NCBI GenBank assembly: GCA_040880305.1
Contig: JBBDIP010000037.1
Location: 1 to 24,414 of the forward strand
Source of the DNA: JBBDIP01 sp040880305
GTDB taxonomy: Bacteria; Bacillota; Sulfobacillia; Fermentithermobacillales; Fermentithermobacillaceae
Length of the DNA stretch: 24,414 nucleotides
Direction of reading: 5' to 3'
In this document: positions 1 through 8,081 of the stretch, one piece after another
Layout: each line of letters opens with the position of its first letter
Numbering within the stretch: the stretch's first letter is position 1
Program-made: the position numbers and the translations under genes
Notes under the pieces: model-generated
The model's database searches: none
The model's input: only the letters and a program-made list of their open reading frames with translations
Told to the model about the DNA's origin: nothing

Positions 1-2
1 CG

Positions 3-404
3 CTCGGGATATCCTGGGAATCTCTCGCCCCCTCCCAGTGGAGTTCATTCTGCCTGTCTGTAGGCATTTGGAGTCTGGCCGGCACGATCCTTGTCTTAAT
101 TGCTGTCGACCAGGTCCGAAGGATCGTGGGTGGGGCAAGCGACAAAAGTCCCTTCACCGCCGCCAACGCGCGCCGCGTCAAGATTGCCGGCATAGCGGTG
201 GTCTGCGCAGCAACGGCCAAGGCCTTCCGAGACCTCGCGTTCGCGCACTTCATCACCTCCAACGTGAAGGTTCCGGGCATACAGATTGGCTACGTATCGG
301 ACCTCGGCCTCTCCACCGCTTTTCTCGGTCTCATGATCCTTGCTGTCGCCGAGGTTATGCGGCACGGCGTGAAATTGCAGGAAGACCAGGATCTCACGGT
401 CTAG
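3..404 (+). CDS. DUF2975-like membrane protein, C-terminal part (5' end cut by window edge)
   Basis: The reading frame is open from the first bases of the window and ends at a TAG at 402-404, so the N-terminus lies outside. The visible ~133 residues contain one hydrophobic segment (about residues 20-38), a polar stretch with the motif SPFTAANARRVKIAGI, and further hydrophobic segments (GIAVVCAATAKAF; FLGLMILAVAEVM). A four-helix layout with a central 'PF..NA.R.r.ig' motif is typical of small DUF2975 membrane proteins of Gram-positive bacteria. An XRE regulator follows 11 bp downstream, the usual partner of this family, which supports the call. Function is unknown in the family. An ATG at 126 would start inside the conserved domain and is unlikely to be the real start. 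Confidence 0.6.
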   Translation, partial: LGISWESLAPSQWSSFCLSVGIWSLAGTILVLIAVDQVRRIVGGASDKSPFTAANARRVKIAGIAVVCAATAKAFRDLAFAHFITSNVKVPGIQIGYVSDLGLSTAFLGLMILAVAEVMRHGVKLQEDQDLTV

Positions 405-415
405 GAGATGAGGAC

Positions 416-676
416 ATGGCAATAATCGTACGACTGGACCGCATAATGGTCGACCGTAAGGTGTCCCTAACGGATCTGGCGGACAGAGTGGGGATTACCC
501 TGGCCAACCTGTCGATACTGAAAACGGGAAAAGCGAGGGCGGTAAGGTTTTCAACTCTGGAAGCCATCTGCAGGGAGCTTGCGTGTCAACCGGGCGACAT
601 CTTGGAGTACGCCCCCGACCCGCCTGGCTTGCGGAAGTCGGAGACTGCCGAGCCAGAGAATCTCTATTCGCTGTAG
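416..676 (+). CDS. Small XRE/Cro-type helix-turn-helix regulator (YozG-like)
   Basis: This 86-residue protein starts at ATG 416, preceded by the purine-rich AGGAGATGAGG. It is almost entirely one Cro/C1-type HTH domain: IIVRLDRIMVDRKVSLTDLADRVGI (helices 1-2), TLANLSILKTGKARAVRFSTLE (recognition helix and following loop), then CRELACQPGDILEY, the typical end of the HTH_26/YozG-like group. Such proteins are encoded next to DUF2975 membrane proteins, as here, probably in one transcript, and are thought to be DNA-binding regulators of their own small module. Its last codons overlap the end of the convergent SIS gene by 13 bp. A longer frame begins at 38, but that part lies over the DUF2975 gene and is a shadow. 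There is no evidence that it regulates the sugar cluster. Confidence 0.85.
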   Translation: MAIIVRLDRIMVDRKVSLTDLADRVGITLANLSILKTGKARAVRFSTLEAICRELACQPGDILEYAPDPPGLRKSETAEPENLYSL

Positions 677-1821
677 GATACACTCGGGACAGCAGACATG
701 GCTCCGTGAAACGCCTGGTCGCCTATCCTGAAGACGTCCGGATTGTTGCCGCGGACCAGGGCGCTGTAGTAAGACAGCATGTACAGCGGGTAAACCAGCA
801 CTGAGTTGCTGAAAGTCTCGCGGACGCCACCAAGCGGGACTCGGATGGTATCGATACCGTCGATGGCGTAGGGCTCTGACGTCACGCTGATGACGGGGCT
901 CCCGATCATGGACGCGGCGCGCGCGAAGTGCCCGACCCGCTCGTAGCTAGGACCCGGAGCCGAGACAGTGATCACCAGCGTGTGCTGGTCAAGGCTGGCG
1001 ATGGGGCCGTGGAAGGCCTCTTCGACCTCCAGCCCTTCGCCGGCCAGCAAGACGGCCTCTTTGAACTTCAGGGCTATCTCCAGCGCCGTGGCGTAGTTCG
1101 GCCCTCCGCCGACCACAAAGACCCTCTTGATGCCCGCGTACTTGGTGGCCAACACCCTGGCCTGGCCCTCGAGTGCCATACATTCCTCGAGCAGTTCGGG
1201 GATGCGCCGGAGCTCCTGCATAACGGCCTTCCCGCCGGCCGCCGCCGCCAGCTGGTACCCCATGACCACGGTGTTGATGAAACTCCTGGTCTTGGGCTCA
1301 ACCGGCTCCTTGCCTCCGCCCACCGGCACAACCACATCTGCGTGTTTGGCGAGAAGGGCTTCAGGGACATCGGTCAGGCAGACTGTGAAGGCTCCGCGCT
1401 CTCGCACCAGTTCAGCAGCATCAACCGTCACCTTGGTGTTCCCTGAGTGTGAAAACGTGATGACGCCGGTCTCCTTCGACACCGTTCCCAGGCGGTAGTT
1501 GATGAACTCGAACGCGTCGTAGGTGTCCGCGTCCATGCCCGCAAGGTCACCAAGGGCGTACGTCGTGGATATCGCCGCGTAGTTAGAACTCCCGCACCCA
1601 AGCAGGAAGACCCGGTGGAGCCCCCTGTCAGCCATGGCTTTCCCGGCCGCCATCGCCGGACCACTTAGCTCCGGTTCAAGGCAGCGGCGGATCACACCGG
1701 GAGTCTCCATGACAGCGTCCCACATGCGGAAGGGGTGGACGGTGCGTAGCACGTCGTCCTGCGGCGATGACTCGTCGCGCGGCATCTGTTCATGACGCGA
1801 TGCCTGCTTATCCTTTGCCAA
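664..1821 (-). CDS. Two-domain SIS sugar-phosphate isomerase/deaminase (GlmS C-terminal/AgaS-like)
   Basis: This 385-residue protein has two SIS domains. Domain 1 (about 55-195) has the phosphosugar loops GCGSSN (75-80) and SHSGNT (124-129). Domain 2 (about 215-360) has VVGGGPNYATALEIALKFKE (237-256) and EVEEAFHGPI (265-274), which matches the E..HGP catalytic segment of the GlmS isomerase domain. There is no glutaminase domain. Proteins of this form include AgaS (galactosamine-6-phosphate deaminase) and FrlB (fructosamine-6-phosphate deglycase). In a cluster with NagA enzymes but no NagB, a deaminase or isomerase acting on a hexosamine 6-phosphate is the best guess; the exact substrate is not visible. 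The start is TTG at 1821, with GGGAAGGA five bases upstream. It lies 29 bp after ptsI and is the last gene of the minus-strand cluster. Confidence 0.8.
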   Translation of the reverse strand: MAKDKQASRHEQMPRDESSPQDDVLRTVHPFRMWDAVMETPGVIRRCLEPELSGPAMAAGKAMADRGLHRVFLLGCGSSNYAAISTTYALGDLAGMDADTYDAFEFINYRLGTVSKETGVITFSHSGNTKVTVDAAELVRERGAFTVCLTDVPEALLAKHADVVVPVGGGKEPVEPKTRSFINTVVMGYQLAAAAGGKAVMQELRRIPELLEECMALEGQARVLATKYAGIKRVFVVGGGPNYATALEIALKFKEAVLLAGEGLEVEEAFHGPIASLDQHTLVITVSAPGPSYERVGHFARAASMIGSPVISVTSEPYAIDGIDTIRVPLGGVRETFSNSVLVYPLYMLSYYSALVRGNNPDVFRIGDQAFHGAMSAVPSVSYSE

Positions 1822-1850
1822 TGGTATCCTTCCCTCGAATTACTTCTGCG

Positions 1851-3572
1851 TCAAATGGTCTTGATGTATTCCTTTATCTCAGCGGCGGTACCCATCCGCT
1901 TCACCTTGTCCCAAACGCTGGACAGGTCCCCAAAGCTCAGGCTCCTAATGGTCTCCTTGGCGCGGGGGACCGCCCCGGCCGACATGCTGAACTCGTCCAG
2001 ACCCATCGCCAGGAGCAGGGGGATTGCCTCGGGCATGCCTGCCATCTCCCCGCACATCCCGACCCAGATGCCCTGCTTGTGCCCCTCATCTATTGTGCGC
2101 CCGATCAGCCTCAGCACCGCGGGAGTGAACGGCTCCGACAGGTACGCGATCTTCGGATTACCGCGATCGCACGCCATGGTGTACTGGACCAGGTCGTTTG
2201 TCCCTATGCTGAAAAAGTCGCACTCGGGAGCAAGAATGTCGGCGTCAACTGCAGCCGCTGGGATCTCCACCATGATGCCCACTTGGATTCCTGAAGCCAC
2301 GCGTACACCTTCGGAAAGCAGCTCAGCCCGGGCCTTCTCCAGTTCACCCTTTGCCTCCCGGAGTTCACCGAGATTGGAGATCATGGGGAACATGATCCGC
2401 ATGTTGCCGTAGACGGACGCCCGGAGGAGCGCCCGGAGCTGAGTCCGGAATATGTCGCGGCGGTCAAGGCAAAGACGGATGGCGCGGAGCCCCAGGAAGG
2501 GGTTGTCTTCTTTCGGCAAGTTCAGGTAGGGGATCTCTTTGTCGCCGCCGATGTCCAGGGTCCGGATGACCACGGGGCGCGGCTTGAACGCCGAGAGCAC
2601 CTTCTTGCACGCCTCGAACTGCTCTTCCTCGCTGGGCATGGTATCGCGGTCTATGAAGAGGAACTCTGTCCGAAACAGGCCGACTCCCTCGGCGCCCGCG
2701 CGGATAGCTGCGTCTGCGTCGCCGACATTCCCGATATTAGCCGCAAGCTCGACCATCTTCCCATCCAATGTGACTGCGGGAAGGTCCTTGAGAAGCGCGA
2801 GCCGCTCCCTGTTCTCGGCAAAAGCCCTGGCCTGCGCACGCAATTCGAGGAGTCCCTGATCGCCCGGATTGACCGTCACCAGCCCCGACTCGCCGTCCAC
2901 CGCGACCAGGTCGCCTTCGTGGATGACCGAGGTTGCCTCCCCCGTCGCGACGACGGCGGGTATGCCCAAAGACCGGGCCAGGATGGCCGTGTGAGAGGTC
3001 CGCCCGCCTTTATCCAGCACTATCGCGACGACCTTCTCCACGTTCAAAGACGCGGTGTCGGAAGGAGCCAGATCTGAAGCCACGATGATGGCGTCAGCGG
3101 GGAGCTCTTTGGGGATCCCCTTGCCGTGGCCTCCCGAAAGGATTTTGACCAAGCGCTTCCCTATGTCGCGTAGGTCCAGCGCTCTGGCAGCAAGGTAGGG
3201 ATCATCGATTCCTTCCAGTATCTTGGCCTGCTCTTCGCATGCGAGGACGGCGGCCCTCTCGGCCGAAACCAGGTCCTCTACCACGTGGTTCTCAACCGAC
3301 TCGCGGATAGCGGGGTCTTCGAGCATCATACGCTGGGCCTCGAAGATCGAGGCTTCGTCCTCGCCCACCTTTGCGACCAGGTCCGCTTGCAGCTCCCGTA
3401 GTTCCTGCGAGGCCGACAGGACCGAGGCGTCGAACCTTGCCAACTCGGTCGCGGTTTCCGCTGCGGATATCGTCCGGCCGCTCCGGTCCACATCCACGGT
3501 CTCCACAAGAACGGCGGTCCCGATGGCGAGGCCGGGCGATACCGGTATTCCGGTGAGTCTAGGCTGTGACAT
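1851..3572 (-). CDS. ptsI: PTS Enzyme I (phosphoenolpyruvate-protein phosphotransferase)
   Basis: This is cytoplasmic Enzyme I, 573 residues, the normal family length. It takes phosphate from phosphoenolpyruvate and passes it to HPr. The N-terminal HPr-binding and phosphohistidine domains carry the signature GGRTSHTAILARSLGIPAVV, with active His194. The C-terminal PEP-binding barrel shows LFRTEFLF, the MFPMIS strand, IGTNDLVQYTMACDRGN and the catalytic cysteine in MCGEMAG near the end. The ATG start lies inside the last codons of ptsH (14-bp overlap, different frame) and has no clear Shine-Dalgarno of its own, so translational coupling to HPr is likely. Placement at the end of a specific sugar cluster, rather than in a separate ptsHI operon, suggests it serves the IIABCD permease encoded about 14 kb upstream in the same direction. 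Confidence 0.97.
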   Translation of the reverse strand: MSQPRLTGIPVSPGLAIGTAVLVETVDVDRSGRTISAAETATELARFDASVLSASQELRELQADLVAKVGEDEASIFEAQRMMLEDPAIRESVENHVVEDLVSAERAAVLACEEQAKILEGIDDPYLAARALDLRDIGKRLVKILSGGHGKGIPKELPADAIIVASDLAPSDTASLNVEKVVAIVLDKGGRTSHTAILARSLGIPAVVATGEATSVIHEGDLVAVDGESGLVTVNPGDQGLLELRAQARAFAENRERLALLKDLPAVTLDGKMVELAANIGNVGDADAAIRAGAEGVGLFRTEFLFIDRDTMPSEEEQFEACKKVLSAFKPRPVVIRTLDIGGDKEIPYLNLPKEDNPFLGLRAIRLCLDRRDIFRTQLRALLRASVYGNMRIMFPMISNLGELREAKGELEKARAELLSEGVRVASGIQVGIMVEIPAAAVDADILAPECDFFSIGTNDLVQYTMACDRGNPKIAYLSEPFTPAVLRLIGRTIDEGHKQGIWVGMCGEMAGMPEAIPLLLAMGLDEFSMSAGAVPRAKETIRSLSFGDLSSVWDKVKRMGTAAEIKEYIKTI

Positions 3573-3816
3573 TTATCAGGTTGACCAGGGCGGCCACTGC
3601 CTTCGCTTCCCCGGCTCCTTCGGCGCGCACGATAATCTCCTGGTTGCACTTGACCCCCAGGCCCAGCACCTGAAGGATGCTCTTCCCATCGGCTTTACGG
3701 CCCATGGATTCCACCTGTATTTTGCACTTGTGCTTGAGAGCTTCCTGGACGAAAGCTGCGGCCGGTCGGGCGTGCAGCCCCACGCTGGCCTTGACTACGA
3801 CTCGTTCTTCTGTCAC
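3559..3816 (-). CDS. ptsH: HPr phosphocarrier protein
   Basis: This 85-residue HPr carries phosphate from Enzyme I to the IIA domains. The active-site motif GLHARPAAAFV puts the phosphorylated histidine at residue 15. The regulatory motif GKSIL puts the serine at residue 46, so this is a catabolic-type HPr that can be a target of HPr kinase, not a Crh-like form lacking His15. The start is GTG at 3816, with GGAGG seven bases upstream. It lies 19 bp after the alcohol dehydrogenase gene and overlaps ptsI by 14 bp. Ser46 fits CcpA-type catabolite control in Bacillota, though neither HPrK nor CcpA is in the window. Confidence 0.97.
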   Translation of the reverse strand: MTEERVVVKASVGLHARPAAAFVQEALKHKCKIQVESMGRKADGKSILQVLGLGVKCNQEIIVRAEGAGEAKAVAALVNLINVTA

Positions 3817-3835
3817 CGGTGTTCCTCCGTTCCGC

Positions 3836-4864
3836 TTACGGCTTCACGGCAACTTTCAGGGCGTTGCCGGATCTCACCATATTAAAGCCATCCTGTATCC
3901 TATCAAGGGAAACCGACTTGTTGACTATCTTGCTTCCATCTACCCTGCCGGTCTCCAAGAGGCCGAGCGCAAGGTCCCATTGCCGCTTCACCGAGCTTTT
4001 GGCGCCGATGAGGCGCAGCTCATTGTAGTGGATGAGGTTGGCGTTCAGCGTCGCCATGGGTGCGGCTTCGGGAAGGCCGGCGAACATCAGCACCTGACCT
4101 CTCTTGGCCGCCATCTCCACCGCCTGAGCTTGGGCCACGGCGGAAACGCAGGCGACTATTACCACGTCGGCCCCGGCGCCTGCGTGAATATCGCGGACCG
4201 CCGCAACCGGGTCGGTCACCTTCCCATTCACGAGGTGGTCGGCGCCAAACCTCTTCATTGCAGAAAGCCTGTCGTCCGTAAGATCGACCATGGTTACTGA
4301 TGCCGCCCCCCTCATCTTGGCGAGAAGCAGGTGGAGGGTGCCTATGGGGCCGGACCCGACGATGGCGACCGTGGTGCTGAACCCGAACTTCAGTCTCTCG
4401 TTCCCGTTGATCACGCAGGCAAGCGGTTCTATCAAGGTCGCCGCGTCTGAACTCAGGGAAGCAGGCACCTTGAGCACAAACCCGCCGCTGACTGCGGAGG
4501 CCAGGATAGGCCGGAGCTCGGCAAACCCGCCCTGCGCTACGCCTCCCACTCTGCCCCTGGAAGGGCACAGGTTGTTGGCGCCAACCCTGCAGAAGGCGCA
4601 GTCGCCGCAGGTGACGGGGCAGTCGGCGACCCTATCGCCAATCTTGAACCCCGTGACCCCCTCGCCGACTTCGATGACGGTCCCGACCGACTCATGGCCT
4701 GTGATCTCACCCTTGTGGCGGGAGCCAAACTCGTAAGCGCGGAGGTCGGTCCCGCATATGGCGCAGGCCTCTACCCTGGTCAGGAGCCCTCCCGGCGGGC
4801 ATGCCGGATCCTTGGTCTCCCTGACCTCGATGCGGCCCGGACCCTCGAAAAACGCAGCCCTCAT
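3836..4864 (-). CDS. Zinc-dependent medium-chain alcohol/polyol dehydrogenase
   Basis: This 342-residue MDR-family dehydrogenase resembles sorbitol and threonine dehydrogenases. The GroES-like N-domain has catalytic zinc ligands in CAICGTD (Cys37) and GHE (His57, Glu58), and a structural zinc site C86-C89-C92-C100 (CGDCAFC...C). The Rossmann domain begins near VAIVGSGPIGTLH (about 167-180). It would oxidise a secondary hydroxyl of a polyol or sugar derivative with NAD(P)+. The ATG overlaps the stop of the upstream aldolase gene by one base (TAATG), so the two are translationally linked. The context (aldolase, NagA, DgaE) suggests a sugar-acid or amino-sugar substrate, but the sequence does not identify it. 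Confidence 0.9.
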   Translation of the reverse strand: MRAAFFEGPGRIEVRETKDPACPPGGLLTRVEACAICGTDLRAYEFGSRHKGEITGHESVGTVIEVGEGVTGFKIGDRVADCPVTCGDCAFCRVGANNLCPSRGRVGGVAQGGFAELRPILASAVSGGFVLKVPASLSSDAATLIEPLACVINGNERLKFGFSTTVAIVGSGPIGTLHLLLAKMRGAASVTMVDLTDDRLSAMKRFGADHLVNGKVTDPVAAVRDIHAGAGADVVIVACVSAVAQAQAVEMAAKRGQVLMFAGLPEAAPMATLNANLIHYNELRLIGAKSSVKRQWDLALGLLETGRVDGSKIVNKSVSLDRIQDGFNMVRSGNALKVAVKP

Positions 4865-5628
4865 TAACTTATCCCCAGCACCCGTTTGCCTATCTTCACC
4901 AGTTCGGCCACCTTCCCGGGATCGGTGCGTCCGGTCTCCTTGTCTATGATTGAACTGTGGACGTGGGGGATCACCATCTCGGGGCCTTCCTCAATACACG
5001 CCCTTAGCAGACGCTCCACATTCGCGAGGGTGATACCGCCGGTGGGCTCCAGGATGGGTAGTCCCGCTTCCTTGGTTGCCTTAGCGATGGCCGCGAGCTC
5101 GCTTAGACGCTTGTCACCTTCAATGGGGAACGCCTTCACCGCGGTGCCGCCGATCTCCTTGATCATGCGGAACGCGACATCACACGGGACCACAGCCTTC
5201 TGCGAGGCTTTCTCGCTCAACGGTCCCGTCGACAGCACGACCTGACCGGGAGTGCCGCTGGGTCCCACCAGGGCGTTGACCACGTTGCCCTCGAACCCTC
5301 TGGCCTGAAGCGCGCCGATGGTGTATCCGGTCGCCGGGAAGACCTGGTTGACGTGACCCGGGTCCACCCGGAGGGCAACCTCGACCACGCGCCTCCACTG
5401 GGATGGATCGCCGCCGCCAAGTCCGACGCTAACCATGCCGGCAATCTTCTTGATGTCCGACGCAGCCTCGTACGCCGCTTCCATCGAGGAGTAGTCCTTC
5501 AGGACGATCCCCATGACGGCGTAGCCTTCGGCTGCTTCCCATATCTCTTTGGCGTTGTCGGCGTTCTTAGCCAGGACGTTGAACAGGAACCTGCCGCCAA
5601 GAGCGCTTTTTCTCTCGATCCTCTTCAT
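4864..5628 (-). CDS. dgaF: KDPG aldolase, DgaF / EF_0839 family
   Basis: This 254-residue protein matches the DgaF family, TIM-barrel aldolases that split 2-keto-3-deoxy-6-phosphogluconate into pyruvate and glyceraldehyde-3-phosphate in the D-glucosaminate pathway. Recognisable segments are DPGHVNQVFPATGY (89-102), LVGPSGTPG (120-128), GGTAVKAFPIEG (160-171; Lys165 is a candidate Schiff-base lysine, not proven here), LEPTGGI and VIPHVHSSIID near the C-terminus. It is not related in sequence to the Eda aldolase. The start ATG overlaps the stop of nagA by four bases (ATGA). The usual partner, a DgaE-like ammonia-lyase, is encoded at 11205-12311 in the same cluster, supporting a shared pathway. 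Confidence 0.88.
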   Translation of the reverse strand: MKRIERKSALGGRFLFNVLAKNADNAKEIWEAAEGYAVMGIVLKDYSSMEAAYEAASDIKKIAGMVSVGLGGGDPSQWRRVVEVALRVDPGHVNQVFPATGYTIGALQARGFEGNVVNALVGPSGTPGQVVLSTGPLSEKASQKAVVPCDVAFRMIKEIGGTAVKAFPIEGDKRLSELAAIAKATKEAGLPILEPTGGITLANVERLLRACIEEGPEMVIPHVHSSIIDKETGRTDPGKVAELVKIGKRVLGIS

Positions 5629-6809
5629 TTTCGGCCTTCCGCTCCTTCATAGACCTTCCTGCCTCGCACGAAGGTCATCTTCACGTTGAACTTCTCATCG
5701 ACTACGGCTATGTCGGCGTCCTTTCCACACTCAAGGCTGCCCTTCCTGCGGTCGATGCCGACTATGCGGGCAGGGACCAGGCTTGCCATCTTGACCGCAT
5801 CCTTGAAGCTGACCCCAACCTTTTCCACCAGAGTGCGAAGGTTGTGATCAATTGTCCACACGCTTCCCGCCATAGTGTTGTCCTGCGTCTCATCAAACCC
5901 TTCCAGCCTGGCGATGCCGTTCTTCTTGATGACCGCCACCCCGTTGGGGCGGACGTATCTGCCGTCCGGAACGCCCGCCAGCGCGCTGCTATCGGTGATG
6001 ACCGCGACCCTGTCGGTGCCCTTGCAGCGTATGAGTACATCCATCGCGGGGGCGTGGACGTGGAACCCGTCGCTGATGAGTTCGGCGGTAACCTGGTCGC
6101 AGGTGAGGACGCCGCCCACGACTCCCGGCTTCCGGTGATGCATCCCGGGCATATTGTTGTAGGCGTGGGTGACGTGCCCGATGCCGGCATCGACCGCCTC
6201 AAGGAACCTCTCGTAGGTTGTCTTTGTGTGAGCCACGGAGGCCATCATGCCGAGCCGCCTTATCTCACGGATGAGTTCCAGCGCGCCGTCCATCTCGATC
6301 CCCACCCCGACTAGGCGCACGAGGCCGTCTGCCTCCTCCTGGATCTCGTGGAGGAGCCTTATGTCCGGCTTCTTGAGGTGGGCGTCCTGCGCCGACGCGC
6401 CTGGGAGCTCGACGGGCGCTAGGAACGGTCCTTCCATATGGATGCCCGCTATGTCTGCCCCGACTGTACCGGCTTTATAGGCTTCAACTATTCCGCGCAC
6501 GAGGTGCTTCTGATTGACCGTGGGCAGCCAGCTTGTACACCCACTGCTGGGCAGGAACCCTGATATCTTCTGCACGTCGTCGGCCGAGCCGGAGGCCAAG
6601 ACCTTCAAGGCACCGTGATGATGGAGATCAATGAAACCCGGCACCACCGCGTCCTGGCCGACGTCGAAGACCTCGGCACCCTCGGGGACGGGGATGTTGG
6701 ACTGCCTACCCACATACTTTATCTTCTCGTCCTCAACCACCACTATGCCGTCCTCGATGACGTTTTGCGGCGTGAGGACCTTCCTAGACTTCAGAGCGAA
6801 TGTTGCCAA
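5625..6809 (-). CDS. nagA: N-acetylglucosamine-6-phosphate deacetylase-like (NagA paralogue 1)
   Basis: This 394-residue amidohydrolase-superfamily enzyme deacetylates N-acetyl-hexosamine 6-phosphates. It has the metal-site motif DLHHHG (61-66), the GIHMEGPFLAP signature with Glu126, VAHTK with His194, THAYNNMPGMHHRKPG with His215, DGFHVH (248-252), and the catalytic aspartate in ITDSS (Asp273). All expected metal and catalytic positions are present. The start is TTG at 6809, with AAGGTGA six bases upstream; it lies 6 bp after the ceramidase-like gene and overlaps dgaF by 4 bp. It resembles the broken nagA copy at 21.7-22.8 kb much more closely than the nagA at 14.4-15.6 kb, so the two lineages may act on different N-acyl sugars. 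Confidence 0.88.
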   Translation of the reverse strand: MATFALKSRKVLTPQNVIEDGIVVVEDEKIKYVGRQSNIPVPEGAEVFDVGQDAVVPGFIDLHHHGALKVLASGSADDVQKISGFLPSSGCTSWLPTVNQKHLVRGIVEAYKAGTVGADIAGIHMEGPFLAPVELPGASAQDAHLKKPDIRLLHEIQEEADGLVRLVGVGIEMDGALELIREIRRLGMMASVAHTKTTYERFLEAVDAGIGHVTHAYNNMPGMHHRKPGVVGGVLTCDQVTAELISDGFHVHAPAMDVLIRCKGTDRVAVITDSSALAGVPDGRYVRPNGVAVIKKNGIARLEGFDETQDNTMAGSVWTIDHNLRTLVEKVGVSFKDAVKMASLVPARIVGIDRRKGSLECGKDADIAVVDEKFNVKMTFVRGRKVYEGAEGRK

Positions 6810-6815
6810 CGCTCG

Positions 6816-8066
6816 TCACCTTCTCTCGTAGGCTGCCCTTAGCAGATCCTTGGAGATCCTGACGGCGTCCGCAACCCCGCTTGATCCAAGCAGGCTTGTC
6901 GCCGAGGCCTCGGGCGTGATGTTTCCAACGCTCCCGTTGGCGGGAGCCGCTATCAGAGTGAACCGCGCAGGCGATGACCCCAGTATCTCCTCGGCGATGG
7001 ATGTATGTACTTCGGCTGTAACCCCAACGATCGCGACGTCACCTAGCCGGATTACCTGGACTTCCGCGGGGACCGAATCGACTTTGGATTCTGCGATCCT
7101 GCGGAACCTCTCGGCCATGAACTGAACCCTGCGCACCTCATTGCCGGCGGACTCGGCCGGCGTGGCCAGGGCCTGCCTGGCTGCCGAGGTCTCTAGCGTC
7201 GCGGCCACCTCAGCGATCCGCAGGGGGATCCGAAACTCTTCGGAACGGGCGAAGAACCCCGCCGTGTCGACCGGGACCGCCTCACCGAAAAGTGGGCGGA
7301 CCTGCCCTGCAAGTTCCTGCCCGAGTCGCTCGACCTCGGCGAAAGTCTGCTCTTTCCGGGTCCGCCTCGTGCTGACCTCAGCGCAAGCTCCCTGGAGGAA
7401 CATGCTTGGGGCGCCCAGAGCGGTCGATATTTCACGGTTCAAGACCCCGACCCAATCGGCGGAGAACTGATCGTTGCCGGTCCCCAGGATGCTGACGTGA
7501 CACGGATAGTTGGTAAGGGCTCCGGCCGGCTTCCCGGCACCGTCCCTAAAGACAAGGACAGTGACCGGAAAGGTGGGTTCGGCATCTTCGCCGGCCCGGC
7601 TCTTGCCGATACCCGCGATCCGCGCCGAACCTGCCAGGAGGGTCCCGCTTTTGCGGTCCTTCATGGCGTCGCCCACCGCCCCGAGGATGCCTTCGTGGAC
7701 CCTGCCATGGGCCTCCTTTGGCAGGAAAACGTCTTCATCGTCGAAGCCCAGATAGTAAGCCTCGGCGGCGTCCCCTCCCGGGGCCGCGTGGTCGTGGGTG
7801 GCGCTGACCAGGACATTCTCTGCAGGGATCCCGTAGGCCTTCCCTAGCTCTTCCCTCACGGCGCCGACAAGCACCGGAGACACCAACTGCAGGTCCAACG
7901 AAACAAGCACCGCCGTATCCGTGCCGTCGCCCAGCACCATGGCATGGGCTTGCAGGGGGTCGTGGACCCCCTGCGCCGGGAACGGCCTCTCAATCCAAAA
8001 ACCTCCAAACCGGGTGCCGGGCGCAGGGGTAATGTCCCTCTTCCCGAAGCCGGCGTAAAAAGCCAT
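6816..8066 (-). CDS. Neutral/alkaline ceramidase-like metallohydrolase (cytoplasmic)
   Basis: This 416-residue protein belongs to the neutral/alkaline non-lysosomal ceramidase N-terminal domain family. Visible markers are the opening GFGKRDITPAPGTRFGGF, HD at 35-36, SLDLQ (56-60), the zinc-binding pair in ATHDHAAPGG (His91, His93), and YPCHVS (His190 a probable further ligand). There is no signal peptide and no C-terminal ceramidase domain, so it is probably intracellular and not a true ceramidase. The family cleaves amide or ester bonds, and members of this short form occur in carbohydrate clusters with unknown substrates. The ATG start has GGGAGGG six bases upstream; it lies 15 bp after the HAD gene. 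A broken paralogue lies at 16149-17157. Confidence 0.82.
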   Translation of the reverse strand: MAFYAGFGKRDITPAPGTRFGGFWIERPFPAQGVHDPLQAHAMVLGDGTDTAVLVSLDLQLVSPVLVGAVREELGKAYGIPAENVLVSATHDHAAPGGDAAEAYYLGFDDEDVFLPKEAHGRVHEGILGAVGDAMKDRKSGTLLAGSARIAGIGKSRAGEDAEPTFPVTVLVFRDGAGKPAGALTNYPCHVSILGTGNDQFSADWVGVLNREISTALGAPSMFLQGACAEVSTRRTRKEQTFAEVERLGQELAGQVRPLFGEAVPVDTAGFFARSEEFRIPLRIAEVAATLETSAARQALATPAESAGNEVRRVQFMAERFRRIAESKVDSVPAEVQVIRLGDVAIVGVTAEVHTSIAEEILGSSPARFTLIAAPANGSVGNITPEASATSLLGSSGVADAVRISKDLLRAAYERR

Positions 8067-8081
8067 CGCAAACCCTCCCGT

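Noticed and set aside
38..415. Extended N-terminus of the XRE protein back to 38
   Set aside because: This part is the shadow frame of the DUF2975-like gene, with arginine- and histidine-rich low-complexity translation. The ATG at 416 has a ribosome site and starts the HTH domain.
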